Of a stretch of 64,000 nt of DNA, positions 50,935 to 63,590 are shown one piece after another (the stretch's first letter is position 1; each line of letters begins with the position of its first letter). A program made the position numbers and the translations under genes. The notes beneath the pieces were generated by a model. The model searched no databases. It saw only the letters and a program-made list of their open reading frames with translations, and had not been told where the DNA came from. Origin of the DNA: Chrysogorgia sp. JL179-B06 (lineage: Eukaryota > Cnidaria > Anthozoa > Scleralcyonacea > Chrysogorgiidae). The stretch is taken from contig JAYKKM010000452.1 of NCBI GenBank assembly GCA_035772405.1, positions 1,822,001 through 1,886,000 on the forward strand. The letters are read 5' to 3'.

Positions 50935-51620
50935 TTATCGCAACAAATATTCGTTAACATTATTCAAGATGGTATGTGAGAGTTTATTCACATGGTCCGG
51001 TAAGTGAGCTGATGGCTTGCTCGACGAGATAATTTTCAACTTGGTATCACGGAAGAAAAATACGATCGTGTCATTATGCATGGTCATTAAGTATAAAACG
51101 GCTGTTGAGGATCTCTGGTTATTGGAGAAGATCTCGACAGTATCCACCCAGATCCTCCCCAAACGGCCAGCTCATTTCATATATGAACGCAAGAAATAGT
51201 TGTTATGTGACATGAGCAGGCCACATTTATTACATAAGCAATGTGAACACTGATAATAAGGACTTTAGTAGTTATATGAATCTGTTAAACACGCAGCGAT
51301 CGCATAAATAGAGAATGAGTTACATAGCTTCTGTCAAGGTAATGAATGTTATGGATCCATTTTATTCCGTTTGCATGGAGCTGAATAATTATATACGTTC
51401 CGCAATAAAAACTCGAACGCCATTTCTACACCCCATAGTATAGAGTTTCTTTTCCACATCCATGGTCCGCAGCACCCAGACCGCGCACGCCGTGTATTTG
51501 TAGTCTCTGTAGATATAAATCTCAAAAGGCCGGTTCGTTGTAGGCAGATGTGAATGCTTTCTCGGGCAATATTTATTGAACAATATGACGTCGGCATAAT
51601 TCCTATCTGTAGCTGCAAAT
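50935..51620 (-). other. Coding-like stretches inside the MAM-gene intron
   Basis: Two minus-strand open segments (about 50984-51150 and 51389-51583) encode non-repetitive, strand-rich sequence (for example RIWVDTVEIFSNNQRSSTAV and RPFEIYIYRDYKYTACAVWV). They could be alternative exons, exons of a second domain, or decayed duplicates. No clear splice pairs were assigned. Confidence 0.3.
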
Positions 51621-51699
51621 TATCGTGTATAAATGTTAAAAGTACGCATGTGTTGTTCGTTTCAGTCTTCCAGGTCGTATTTTTCGTTCCGCAATGAAA

Positions 51700-51895
51700 T
51701 CTCGCACCGCCTTTGCATGATACCGGAATGAAATTTCAATGAAACTCAATCCGGAATGAAACTCGATCCGGAATGAACTCAATCCGGATTGAGCTGCATC
51801 TGATTCATGTAAACACTAAAGGGATTTTAACAGAACCGCTATATATGAGTTCAATCCGGAATGAAACTAAATCCGGATTCATGTAAACAGCCCTA
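51700..51895. repeat. Cluster of ATCCGGAATGAA repeats
   Basis: Six ATCCGGA(A/T)TGA units in both orientations, bounded by GGATTCATGTAAACA-type motifs. This is typical of MITE ends; boundaries uncertain. Confidence 0.6.
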
Positions 51896-53507
51896 ACTCC
51901 TTTTTAGTATTTTCCGTTTCCATGGTTCCATCATCCCTTTTTAGAGTAGGAGAAGAAGAGTCGTCAATAAAAGTGGTTGCCTTTTCGACAGTCTCCAATA
52001 TGTGGATGTATTCTTGACCTTGTTAAATAAATTTACAAAATAATTTGCGTACTTCAGTTCTTGAGTGACTTCGTTTCTTATTTTCTTATAACTTAATCTC
52101 GCTTCTTCCCTTCTAGTTATCTTTGTTACTTTCAATAATTTATATCTTAAATTTAGTTTCTGTCTCAATTTGCCAGTAATCCAAGGTGATGACCCACTTC
52201 AAACTTTAATTTTGCGTGGTGGAGCATGTTAGCAGCAGATCCGTAAGAAAATATTACTCCATCCTCCATACGCATCATCACGGTCCTCAAATATTTAACA
52301 CGAGACGTTCTGAAGATCTTTTTGGAACTTTTCCAAGTTAAGCTTATTATAATTTCTTGTATCTATTATTCTTGGTGGAGGACGTGTTGTTTTTAGGCAA
52401 ATGGTAGCATGGACTATCCCAAAATCTAGGACTCGCGTCCCCCCCCCTCTCTCTCTCTCTCTCTCGGTTTGTTTCTTCTTCATTAATTGCAGGTATATCA
52501 AATGATACCTGATTTACATAATATGATTTGGGATGGCTATATGCTTATTATGTTTCCGTCGCTTTAAGAGTGTATCGAATAGATTGGCAAACATATAGTT
52601 AACACAGCATCATTCATTTTCGGGATGTTGCAAATAATGTGGTGGAAACATAGCATTTCCCACATGGATATTTCCAACAACTCTACTCCTTTTGACCCAT
52701 TTGTCTTTTGGTTCCAGATTTAACTCTATGTCTCCAGAAATGTGTAATAATCTAAATATCTTCACCGAATTAGGGCAATAAATTACCCTCCCATCAATGT
52801 ATTTGTGTCGTTTCGACTAAGTCGGATATAACACGAGCACCCCAACTCTCCAATGTTTCGATGTTCTATTATAATACTTGGCCAAATACAATGCAATCCA
52901 CCAGGAATTGCATAAAATTGGTATATTCCAACATTAAGTGAAAACTCTAGTTTGGATTTATAAAGCCAAACTCTTCACGGTTGCGCAGTCGGTTGCCGGT
53001 TGCCTAATTTTCCGCGTTTGCCCAATTTTCCATTATGGAAATTGCTTTGGAGGGAACCTTTTTATGCGATTGCTCCTTGTTTAAGTTTAAAAAAAAAATG
53101 AATGTAATCCTAGGTAATATATAATATTTCAGTATGTCATCTTGTTCACAACGTTTGGAAGCGGTGTCTCTTTGGCCAGTCACTTGGCTTGACGCTTGAC
53201 GGAACCTCTTCATAAACATCGTCAACGGAAATACGTACAGTATTAAAGTATTGTAGCTTCAGTATTTTTTAACATTTAGTGAAGTTATTTACATCTCATT
53301 TACCTAAGATTATAAACACATTATAATTTATTTCTGTGTCACATGGGGTGACGTCAACATAGCGTGTCGTGTCATGTCAACTAACATAGATGTATAATAG
53401 ATTTAGTTTTACCGGGGGCTAAAACCATGTGATATGCGGGACTTTAGGTTCCACGTTGCAACGGCAAAAGGCAGGCAAATATATGATAAAATTGCTGTCA
53501 CATATAC
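51896..53507. other. Intron sequence of the MAM gene, no further feature resolved
   Basis: Contains a (CT)n run at 52448-52465 and AT-rich sequence. Part of 51940-52170 (minus) looks like a decayed LINE fragment (KLNLRYKLLKVTKITRREEA), but the evidence is weak. Confidence 0.35.
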
Positions 53508-53636
53508 CTTGAGTAGGTGATAATAGTGTAGTTCTGTTCATGGAAGTAATGTTTACAGTTATCCAACCAAGTGGAGGTGAACCCAATTCATTTTTCCAGT
53601 CGCACAATCCATCTGTGAAATTGCAATCAGGATAAC
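53508..53636 (-). CDS. MAM-domain gene, first MAM exon
   Basis: 129 nt, phase 1-1. Acceptor CCAAACAG, donor GTATATG. It encodes YPDCNFTDGLCDWKNELGSP and onward to SPTQ: the CNFE-GLCxW signature that opens MAM domains, with its first two Cys. The split Gly codons join cleanly to the exons at 54808 and 50863. Confidence 0.8.
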
Positions 53637-53745
53637 CTGTTTGGATAAAGGAATATTTTCAATATAAAATAAGTCAATCGATTGACGATTAACACGCTGC
53701 ATTATTTAGCTCTTTAAATTTGGTGAAATAGCAGTCTACATGGTT

Positions 53746-54177
53746 ATAGACGGACGGCCAACTTCAGGTAACACGCTCAAAATATATTTGATGGCATTAG
53801 CTTATTCTAGTAGTTTTCCATTGTTTGTTACAGAAAGAAGCAACCACTGTATGCCCATGTTGTTTTCTTGTGGGCGTTGCGCAGACAACCATGGTTATCA
53901 TGATTTAACATGCCATTGATTGGTTGGCACTATTAAGTTAGCCAATCAGCATTTAGTATTTTCTGCATGGCAACCAAGGTCAGCGCGATATAGATTTCAC
54001 AATGGAACTGACGGTAGAAAACTCGAAAAAATAGCATTAAAATCCCGAATCACGGGTGCCAACAAACCTCAAATCCAAAGTAAACACTATTGGATTCGAT
54101 CTGGCATTGTTGCATGGTAGCTTGTAACAAAAAATGCCATCAAGAGTAATATTTTGGATAGTTGGCCGGCCGTCTAT
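53746..54177. mobile_element. MITE with GACGGMCGGCCAAC inverted ends
   Basis: ATAGACGGACGGCCAACT at 53746-53763 is mirrored, with one difference, at 54160-54177. 432 bp, no coding capacity, in the MAM-gene intron. Confidence 0.7.
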
Positions 54178-54807
54178 TACGAATTGGACTGGCGTCACAT
54201 GAGTTTTACTGCTTGTTAATGTACTGAAGCTTCTTTTTTGAACGTTGCTCGACGTATAGAGACAAAATGGGAACCTTAAAAGATGAGTATTAGGATGATG
54301 CAAATCTCGCAGGCGACCATTTTCCGGCACGTTTATTGCTTGTATCTACGCTTGTATCCCTCAATATCTGCAGAACAATCCTTTGTGTAATTTAGTGGTA
54401 TTCTCATTTTCTTGTAACAAGACATACCTGATTTAATATTCATTTCGTTATTTTATTGGAAATTTGGAGTAAATTACCAAATGTAAAGAATAACCTTAGC
54501 GTAATACATATAATTCCAAGCCGCGTCGTGGGTTGTAACTCACACTTAACCCCGGCCTGAGCAATTTACACACGTCGGCCCAGCGGAAATATTATAGTTT
54601 CTGGCGATTTTGTTTCGCCATCTCATGGCCCTATTCCATCACACAAACAACCCCCCCCTCCCCCCCCTGGAACCATCCGACATAGCATGTATCTGCATTC
54701 ACCATGCGGACAAGAGAAGAGTTATATATAACCGTATCAGCGAAGGGATTCTGAAATAACTGGTTATGGAATGGTACATGTTCTCGTGTTATAATTCTAT
54801 TTCTTAC

Positions 54808-54840
54808 CTTTGCTTCCTATTTCAGGGCCAGGCTTTGGTC
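54808..54840 (-). CDS. MAM-domain gene, 33-nt linker microexon
   Basis: Acceptor TTTTTTGTTAG and donor GTAAGA surround 33 nt encoding PKPGPEIGSK in phase 1-1. It is a Pro/Gly linker that joins in frame to the first MAM exon. Upstream exons lie outside or were not found. Confidence 0.6.
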
Positions 54841-55379
54841 CTAACAAAAAATGAAAGAAATAAAGATTAAAGAAAAAGATAAAATTATGGCAAACATGAG
54901 CACGGAATCTCATATTTGTTAACATATCCAATCTCTGAGCTATTTTATAGGCGCACAGACGAATTTTGAAACATTAATCAAAACTGTAATTTTCTCGTTA
55001 ATGTTAAAAGCAGACGACACGAGTAAAGGTGATGTTACAGGGGACAATTTTTAACGACGGTTTTTAACGCAAAAATGTTGCCGCAATGTGTTACGCATCC
55101 TTGAACAGGCTTCTACTTCACGCAACATTGTAGCTCAGATTTTCCCATCAGACTGACTTGGTACGATTGCAACTATCGCGGCTGCATGGATATTTACCAC
55201 CTACATATATTTTATTTTTACTGTTTTACGAAATTATTTAACGCAAAGGAGGGCCATCTATAGTTAAAAAATACTATTGCTCATTCAATCATGATACAAT
55301 ACTCAAGAAATTATTTGCTTTCGCTGAGTTCTTGGTGGAAGTCTACTCTGCCTGCTCTTCAAATTGGCGGCCATTGTGT

Positions 55380-55545
55380 AAGTCGACAGTGGATAAAACC
55401 TGTGCCTCCTTTGGTTTGGAGCTCGCTTTAATAGACTGGATTTCTAAGGAAAGCAAGGGGAAAGCATGGAGGACGATTTTGAAAGACTATACTCAATCTA
55501 ACTTCATTACTGAGTTCAAAGAAGTTGAAGAATTGTCATGATCAC
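55380..55545 (+). repeat. Duplicated ~150-bp segment, copy 1
   Basis: GTAAGTCGACAGTGGATAAA through TTCAAAGAAGTTG recurs at about 56648-56795 with about 95% identity. Function unknown. Confidence 0.85.
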
Positions 55546-55859
55546 GGTACACCAACTCTTACGAAAAACAATCTTTTGGTTGTTCAACGCCAGCCACTAC
55601 AACCTGCAAGATCTGTAAGATCTATTAAACGTAAGATCTGTCAACAATAAATCCTTGCTAGTCAATGATATAAATCCTTGGCTTAACTCAAACGAATATG
55701 TCGACAGTGTAATTATTCGCGATATTTGTGCAATAGGATATGAGATCTATATAATGTTCTTAGAGGCTCTCGGGGAAGAGGTGTCGCCCTTGATTACAAC
55801 AAATGCTTTAATTCATATAAGCGGTCATCCATCAAAAAACCAAATTTAAATCTTTCGAA

Positions 55860-56110
55860 TTTTCAGACTTAGTTATAAAACACTATTCAACTAAGCAGCG
55901 TCTTGTCACTGTTTATCGCCTATTTCCTAGCAAGTGCAACAACAGACTAAGTTCGCTAACGCTATTCTTTGAATAATTTCCACGATTTCTCGAGGAGCTT
56001 GTAATTGCAACTACATCTCTGCTCTTGACTGGGGACTTTAATTTTCATTTTGAAGAGAGTGGTGATCCTGTGGCACTTCGTTAATTTCTTCTAATTTCTA
56101 GATACTGTAA
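55860..56110 (+). pseudogene. LINE endonuclease fragment, degenerate
   Basis: Translates as LVTVYRLFPSKCNNRLSSLT and, after a stop, LLLTGDFNFHFEESGD. It matches the same block of the 60.3-kb LINE (LITVYRPPPSRKNKL; LLIAGDFNFHMD). Frame interruptions are present. Confidence 0.7.
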
Positions 56111-56647
56111 CGGTATCATGTTTCGCTCCTCCCACTTGGAGATATCACGTGACATTTTATAGTTACTGATGTCTGATAGTCGTGTGCTCCGAAGTTGCTG
56201 TTTGTGAATATTAAAGAAAGCGACTGTTCTAAACGAGTTATTTATTTACCGTAACGGCATGTACACACTAGTGGCAGCGGTCTAACAAACGAATAGCCTA
56301 GCAATAGTATTACAAATATGTGTGAATAAGAGATGGCGGAGTCGTTGATAAATTTCGCCGACGATGATATGGAACTGACAAAAATATAATGTCTGGCGAA
56401 AATATAATGGACGATTTTCGACCGCCAGTGGTAGCAATTAAACAAGTACTCCCGCACAAGATAACACGTCAGCGAGCGTTAATCAAGTTCTCGAAACTGT
56501 GGACAGACTGAATTCGGGAATCGAAGAACAATGACACATATTCACGCGGGAAATGTGCGAACTTACAGGGCGTATCGAGTCAATCGAGATGGAAAGACAA
56601 AAGGTACACCATGCAGTTTTAACACTTGATTTAACAGTACAAGGAGT

Positions 56648-56795
56648 GTAAGTCGACAATGGATAAAACCTGTGCCTCCTTTGGTTTGAAGCTCGCTTTA
56701 ATAGACTGGATTTCTAAGGAAAGCAATGGGAAAGCATGTAGGACGATTTTGCAAGACTACTCAATCTAACTTCATTACTGAGTTCAAAGAAGTTG
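56648..56795 (+). repeat. Duplicated ~150-bp segment, copy 2
   Basis: See 55380-55545. It lies directly upstream of the fourth T-hairpin family fragment. Confidence 0.85.
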
Positions 56796-56799
56796 CTAT

Positions 56800-57560
56800 A
56801 TAGTTATTTAGTTTGATGTTCTATGAAACAATTAAATTTAGAGAACACAAAGCTCTCACAGATATTGACAAATTGTTCACTGGAAAAAACTATTCAGCGG
56901 AGTTTGGAAAATGAATGGGCTATTACCTAATAGCGTAGCGTCTGGCTGCTATTAATAGGGAACTTACGATCTACGACGGCAACCTAGGACGGCGACGTCG
57001 TTCAAACAAAACAATCTTTATGCGAAACAAAAAGAATGAATAATTTTTAGTCCCAAGAGTAATCTCAACGCCGTCCTCGTTCTGTTTACAACGCCACAGA
57101 GAAAATGTTCACGTCTTTAAGACGACGGTAACTCGCATGAGATGAGAGTTGTTCCTTAAGACCGACTTAGTATACAATCGTTTTATAAATATTGAAGCGT
57201 TTTGGAGATCATAAAACAAGCTTTTAGTATCAAATACACTAGTCAATCGACCGTGGTTTCATTCTAATGGTAAAATTTATATTGCTTTCACTGCCGTCGC
57301 CGTCCTAGGTTGCCGTCGTAGATCGTAAGGTCCCTAATAGCTCAAAATGCGGACAAACAAATCAAATTTGACTCACATATAATTGCAAATGAGCTATTTT
57401 CTTTTGTTATGGTTGCAAGAATTATGCTAAAAGCGTACAAAAATGGATACTGACGTTATCTAGACGGAGTACTATATTCAAATATAAGAACGAACATAAG
57501 TACTGTAAGCAACTACGCTATAAAAGTTTCAAACAGTAAGCGGGCGAGGGATTGTACTAC
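56800..57560 (+). mobile_element. T-hairpin repeat family, copy 4 (3' fragment with MITE)
   Basis: GTTATTTAGTTTGATGT and the following blocks match 14276-14440. The family's GCGGGCGAGGG 3' motif is at 57540-57550. A MITE splits it at 56958-57334. Confidence 0.65.
56958..57334. mobile_element. 377-bp MITE with ~40-bp inverted repeats and TA duplication
   Basis: The ends GGGAACTTACGATCTACGAC and onward (to GGCGACG) mirror each other with one mismatch and are flanked by TA on both sides. Compatible with a Tc1/mariner-type MITE. Confidence 0.85.
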
Positions 57561-58965
57561 TCTATAATGCGAAATAACGAAATAAGTACAGAAATTTTTT
57601 TCTTCTGAGTACAACTTATTTTGTGTCTGTTGTATCTGTTGTTAAATCTGTTCTTAAGACCTACCTTTATAAATTAGCTGATGCTTGTTAATTTTATTTG
57701 TGACATTAAATTGTACTATGTATATATTTCCTAAACTAATTTTTTTTGTAAAGCCTATACATTTATAGTAGTTTATAGTTTTAGTTTTATTAGTCATATA
57801 AACAATTTTTAGAAATACCTGTGAGCGCATCGAGATTTTAAGATGGGCATATAAGAAAGTATGATATTATTATAATTAAATTAAAAAACGGAAACTTTTG
57901 AAATCGATAATAACTGTTCACTGCATAACGCCTTGGTTGAAGCATTACAAGGACAATTGACAAGGAACCTTCCAAAATATAGGTGGTAATTTCTCGGGCA
58001 CCGTTCATATGACACAAGTGATTTGAAACTTATACGTTGAAAACAGAAAAGTTGGAAAACGCATCTAATTGCTGACGGAACTCACATCTGAGTTTTTATT
58101 CTAGAACATATTGTTGATAATATTTATCTAAAAATTAAGGTAGTGAACTGCCAAAATAGAGCAAACAGATTGCACATGTTTCATCGAGAGCGAGGGGAAC
58201 TTTATTATTTCATGATCAGATTTTGAAAAATTATTCCTATTTTCTGAAACATTGTGACTAAATTAACACTGCAAATATCAAAACATGATTATAAAATATA
58301 AAATTTGAAAGGTCAAAGATAAGATGGTTAAATATCGAATTACAAATTCCACCTGAATTCCGTAATTGTTGTATTGATTTATTTAGAGTAGATCATGCAG
58401 GATAAGGTTGGCCTATTTATCCGAGCCAGAGGATCATGTTTTAAACTGCCCTGCTACGAAATATCACATTACGTTTCCTGGCATTTTTTGTTACAGAACA
58501 TCATTTTAGGTTAATAAATGTTCGCATTTACCAAAAACTTAACAATAAACATTCTATCACAAGAAATTTAATCTCAAAAGTCGCCCAACTTTTGTCCGTC
58601 ATTGCTCAGAACTGTTGCAGACGAGCCAACGTATGTGATTGTTACGTCAGAGATTCAACACGTGACAAAGCATTATGGAAATTATACGACAAGTTACAAT
58701 AGAATATTTTCCCCGTATAGCTTTATATTTATACACAATGCAACTAGCCACGTGTTGAGTCTTTGACGTCACTTCCTCTAATCACAACCTAAGCGTCCAA
58801 AACATGTTCGAGTAATGGCGGCCGTATAATCTCGTATAAAAACAGTCTGAAAAGACGACTTCCCATTCACGCAATTGTTTGAAATTTGGCAAGTTAAGAA
58901 AGAACACCATGCTCGTTACAAATATATGTAAAAATTCGGGATACCAAACATTTGATCACAGTGGC
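57561..58965. other. Unassigned intergenic sequence
   Basis: A short Penelope/LINE-like UTR tract may be present at about 57650-57790, but nothing is firm. No gene seen. Confidence 0.35.
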
Positions 58966-58969
58966 ACTT

Positions 58970-59232
58970 TAAGCGTGCGACTATTCAGTTTATCACCCTT
59001 AATTGAACGAAAAATCCAACTGGTAAGGATTCCGAGGGCTTACGATTTATTATCGTTTTCCGAGAAGACCCGAAATTATTACCATATATTTGCTGGCGTT
59101 CTTGTAAAGGAAGCACCTTCTCCTCGATTATTTTAAGACCTGAGTGGTGGTTCGATCCAGGATTTGAACCCGGGTCTCCCAGCTCATAGACATGTGTGGT
59201 ATACAACAGCTCGTTAGACCACAATAGCTGCG
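58970..59232 (-). mobile_element. tRNA-derived SINE
   Basis: On the minus strand the head GCTATTGTGGTCTAACGAGC is followed by a T-arm (CCGGG-TTCAAAT-CCTGG) at about 59158-59178. The body contains ATAATCGAGGAGAAGGTGC and TCTTCTCGGAAAACGATAAT. A third SINE family in this window. Confidence 0.7.
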
Positions 59233-60329
59233 TGTATTGATAACTATATTTAGGTAAATTAGGTTTGATTAGGTTTGATTAGGTTTCATTGGCACGCCAT
59301 CATGGCGATTAGTCGAGTATATTTTAGCTCCCGGATTTTCTCGTTTTTACAACTGTTTTGTGCAACTTTTGATGGGCTGCTTCACCATAAAGGAAGATCT
59401 CAATATAATGGTTAAAACTGTGAGTGGTTGTGCCGCCGAGAATGCAAGAGCCGTTAAAATACAACAGTTTGGCTATTTTGGTTTGGTCGCGGGTTTGGTA
59501 CTGATACGCCACCCGTATTAGCCGTTATTTCAAATTTGGTCATTTCGTCGCCTATTGACAAGCTAAGTTGTTTCATTTTATACCCTTTTGCGGGGATTTG
59601 TTTTTTAGTTCTACCATACAAGTTTTCCATTTATTCGTAGGGGAAATTTTTAAATAATTAAACATTTATATTGGCAGTTGTTTTGTATATCTTTTGTTTT
59701 GTGTATCCTAGCAACAACATTATTGATATTTTCTCTGTAAATATTGCCTCTTTCATTGTTAATCGTATATAATTGGAATCGCCTGGTCTTCCTCTATCCA
59801 GTAATATTCATTTTCAATGCTAGATAGTTCTTGTTTTTTAGTTATTTTGTTTTTTGTATGCGACGTCTCACGAATATTATTAATGATTTGTTGATCTTCG
59901 TCTGACGTTAACTCGCTACCTTTTTTTTGCATTTGATAGCGTTTTGCCGCAAGTTTAATTTGAAATCGATCGCTCGACCTTTATACACATCTTGGCGAAC
60001 TTTCGCTGTGTTAGGCCATTTTATTTTGTTTTTATATGATTTTTTAAACTTGAAGACGAATGCATTTAATGGCTTCATCAAATCGGTTTCAGTTAATAAA
60101 GGGTTGGAAGGGCCCTATAGCCGTGGTGAAGGCAACCTTTCTAGGAGAAGGAAAACTCTGAATATAAACCTCCATTATGATTGTGGGAAAGGGTAGGAAG
60201 AGCTCTTAGTCTTGGTTGATAATCTTCCTAGTGATGGTATCACGATAAAACACCTGGGTTCCTGCTCCCAAAAACAGGTTTGTGTTAGGAATGGCATCCA
60301 GCAGTAAAACTTTGCTTCAAACTCATGAT
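59233..60329. other. Unassigned intergenic sequence
   Basis: GATTAGGTTT repeats at 59258-59290; otherwise no recognised feature. Confidence 0.35.
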
Positions 60330-63300
60330 GATACAACTTAACAATAATAAATACCGCCTTGCTCGTCGCGCGGGTAAACAAGGAGCACGTCCCTCAGTGA
60401 GTTACCAGGCTGGGGTCGAAAAATATGCTACTGGTAAACCAGCCACTTGGAAAGCTGGGATTATCCCAGTAAGAGTTACTGCACGCCCTACTGTCAAGGT
60501 GTTTCCAAAAAGTCAAGCAACCCGATAAATATCAAATTTGAGAAACAGAAAACGAAATGTCTTCCACGTCTACGTTTTGCTGTATGGAACGCTCATTCAA
60601 TCAACAAGAAATCTGCCTCCATTTGTGACTTTATAATTTCAAAGCGAATTGATGTTCTTGCGGTTACTGAAGCCTGGCTTTCTAACAAGAATGCAGCTGA
60701 TACTTAGTACCATAGCTGAAATTATCAATACCTTACAAGATTACAAGTTTCTATATTTGCCAAGATCACATACGAAAGGAGGTGGAGTTGGGGTATTCCT
60801 TCGCAAGAGTTTCACCGTAAATGAAAATGATGTCTTAACGTTTGCGTCAATGGAATATATGGATCTTTCCATATCATCGTTTCAAACGCATATTCGCCTC
60901 ATCACAGTTTATAGACCTCCCCCATCTCGTAAGAACAAGCTTACGACATCCATGTTCTTCAATGAATCTTCTACGCTTTTAGAAGAGTTAGTTGTTGTTC
61001 CGGGTTATTTGTTAATTGCTGGGGATTTCAATTTCCATATGGATGTTATTAATGATGACGATGCTACTAGGTTTACGGAACTCCTGGATTCAGCAGGTTT
61101 ACAACAAAGAGTTACTGGTATGACTCATCGATGTGGCCACTCACTGGACCTTATTATTGATCGTCAGGAGGATAGTTTGCTGTCTACTGCCATGGAGATC
61201 GTCTCTGATTTACCTTCAGATCACAGTGCTGTTGTTTGCAGCATGGATTTTCTGAGACCCAAATCATCTAAAAAAGTTATTAATCGCGATTTACGACGTA
61301 TAGACTTACAGACATGGCGAAAAGATATCCTTGACTCGCAATTAATTGTTCGTCCGTATCTGATGCAAATACTGCCACTGAACAATTCAATTGTGTATTG
61401 TCTGAGCTTTTGGGCAAACACGCACCCAAACGTACACGCTCAATTACCCTTCGACCAAATGCTCCATGGTTTAATGATAGTTTAAGAGTTATGAAGAAAC
61501 AAAAACGACAGTTTGAGCGTAAATTTCTCTCTACACGCCTTCAGGTTCATCATCAATTGTACAAGGAACAATTTCGTATATACGCAAAGGCAATTGATTT
61601 AGCAAAAACAGAATATTATAAGGCAAAGATATCTAACTCTGATCAGAATCAGCTATTTCACATGATTGAGGGCATGTTCCGAGTAAAATCTATTTCTTTA
61701 TTGCCATCACATGATTCTTCGTATGACCTGGCTGATGCTTTTAGTTGTTATTTTTCAACTAAGATTCAGTTACTTCGAGATAAACTTACAAGTACACATG
61801 AGTCAGTTAAAAAGCTATCTATAGCAGTTGCCTCTCCTTGTTGTAAAAGCTCACTCAGTGAATTTACTGCTGTATCTGAAAGCTTTGTCTGTGGCACTAT
61901 AAAACAGTACTCGTCTAAGTCCTGTGCCTTAGATCCTGTACCTACACATCAGCTAAAGGAATCTCTTGACGTGTTAGCTGCCCCAATTAAACTGACATTA
62001 TCAATTCATCTTTGTCCACAGGAGTATTTCCTCTTTCACTTAAGAAAGGTCTCATCTGCCCATCTATTGAAAAACCTACTAGTGATAAAGAGCTATTCCA
62101 TAACTATAGACCTATTACTAACGTGGCTTTCTTGTCAAAAGTATTAGAGCGTATTGCTGCCAGACAGACAACAGACTATCTTATTGAGAATAACCTCCTT
62201 GCAAAAATGCAATCTGCTTATAGACTCTTTCATAGCACAGAGACAGCAGTTCTGCGTGTTTTCAATGACATCCTTAATGCACTTGATGAAAATCAGGAAG
62301 TGGTGTTGGTACTGTTGGACTTATCATCTGTGTTTGACACCATTGACCACACCGTTCTATTGGAGAGACTTCAGCATCGTTATGGGTTTAGTGGAACTGT
62401 ACTAGCCTGGTATCACTCATACCTTTCTGATCGGGTACAGTCAGTTATGGTGAAGAATACGCATTCCTCAAACAAACCATTGCAATATGGTGTACCTCAG
62501 GGTTCTGTACTGGGTCCACTTCTCTTTTCACTCTTCTTTGCGCCATTGGAAGATGTGATCAAAGCCCATGGCCTTGATTGCATAATGTACGCTGATGACA
62601 CAGAGCTGTATATACCTATAAAATCTCCACGTGATCGACCTGCTGCACTAGCAAAACTTGAGTTATGTATTAAGGATATCACCAACTGGTGTACTATGAA
62701 TGGTATTATATGCAATCCGAGTAAAACCGAGATTGTCCATCTATCATCACGTTTTATGCATTGTGAACCAATGCCAGAAATATGTGTCAATGATGTGAAA
62801 ATCCAACCGGCTCCGGTTGCACGTGATTTCGGTGTTGCTGTAGATAGACATCTAAAATTAAATACTCATGTAAATAACATCTGTAAATCGGCCACTTTTG
62901 CTATCAGAAATATCGGCAAGATCTGGAAATATTTGAGTAAAAAGGAGTGTGAGAAGTTGGTGCATGCATTCATAACATCAAAACTTGACAGCTGTAATAG
63001 CATCCTATATGGCTTACCAGAAGCTGAAATGAGCAAGTTACAGCGAATTCAAAATACAGCTGCAAGACTTGTAACGGGGGTTAAAAAATCGGAGCATATC
63101 TCCCCTGTGCTTCGTAATCTTCACTGGTTGCCGGTGAGATCAAGGATTGTATTTAAGATACTAATAATTACTTTCAAGGCTTTGCATGGCCAGGCGCCTG
63201 TTTATATTACTCATGATTTGCTAAATAAATATAAACCTACTCGTGCTTTGAGATCATCAGACCGTAATCTGCTACTGGAGCCAAAATCCAAAACGGTGAC

Positions 63301-63590
63301 TCATGGAGACAGAGCGTTCTATGTTTCGGCACCACAACTGTGGAATTCATTACCACAGGAAATTAGAAGCATTGATATGTTGGGTAATTTTAAGTCTGCA
63401 GTTAAGACTTTTCTTTTTTAAAATTAATAGTTTGTTTTTTTGTTCATAGTGGTAATATATGTAGTAGGCTTTATCTAATTATAATGAAACTGTAATAAGT
63501 TTTATAAGTAAATTTAAGAATATATTGTTGTAAGAGCATTGAGACTATTGTATAATGCTCCTAATACGTCAATTATTATTATTATTATTA
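60330..63590 (+). mobile_element. L2/CR1-like LINE with (ATT)n tail
   Basis: A near-full-length second ORF (AP endonuclease then reverse transcriptase), 3' UTR and an (ATT)n tail at 63571-63590. Its 3' end is repeated at 1080-1483. The 5' limit is uncertain; a basic open segment at 60325-60528 may be the end of ORF1. Confidence 0.85.
60541..63423 (+). pseudogene. LINE ORF2: AP endonuclease and reverse transcriptase, frameshifted
   Basis: Endonuclease blocks: FAVWNAHSINKK, DVLAVTEAWLSN, then (shift near 60700) LLIAGDFNFHMD, CGHSLDLIID and SDHSAVV. After shifts near 61400 and 62060 the RT follows: NYRPITNVAFLSKVLERI, LLDLSSVFDTIDHTVL, YGVPQGSVLGPLLFSLFF, the catalytic CIMYADDTELY, and the C-terminal LQRIQNTAARLVTG. 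About 960 codons in total, as expected for CR1/L2. Three frame changes make this copy inactive. The RT itself (62012-63421) is one intact frame. Confidence 0.85.

Noticed and set aside
59150..59225. Intron-containing tRNA gene
   Set aside because: A- and B-box spacing and the downstream conserved body fit a SINE head better.
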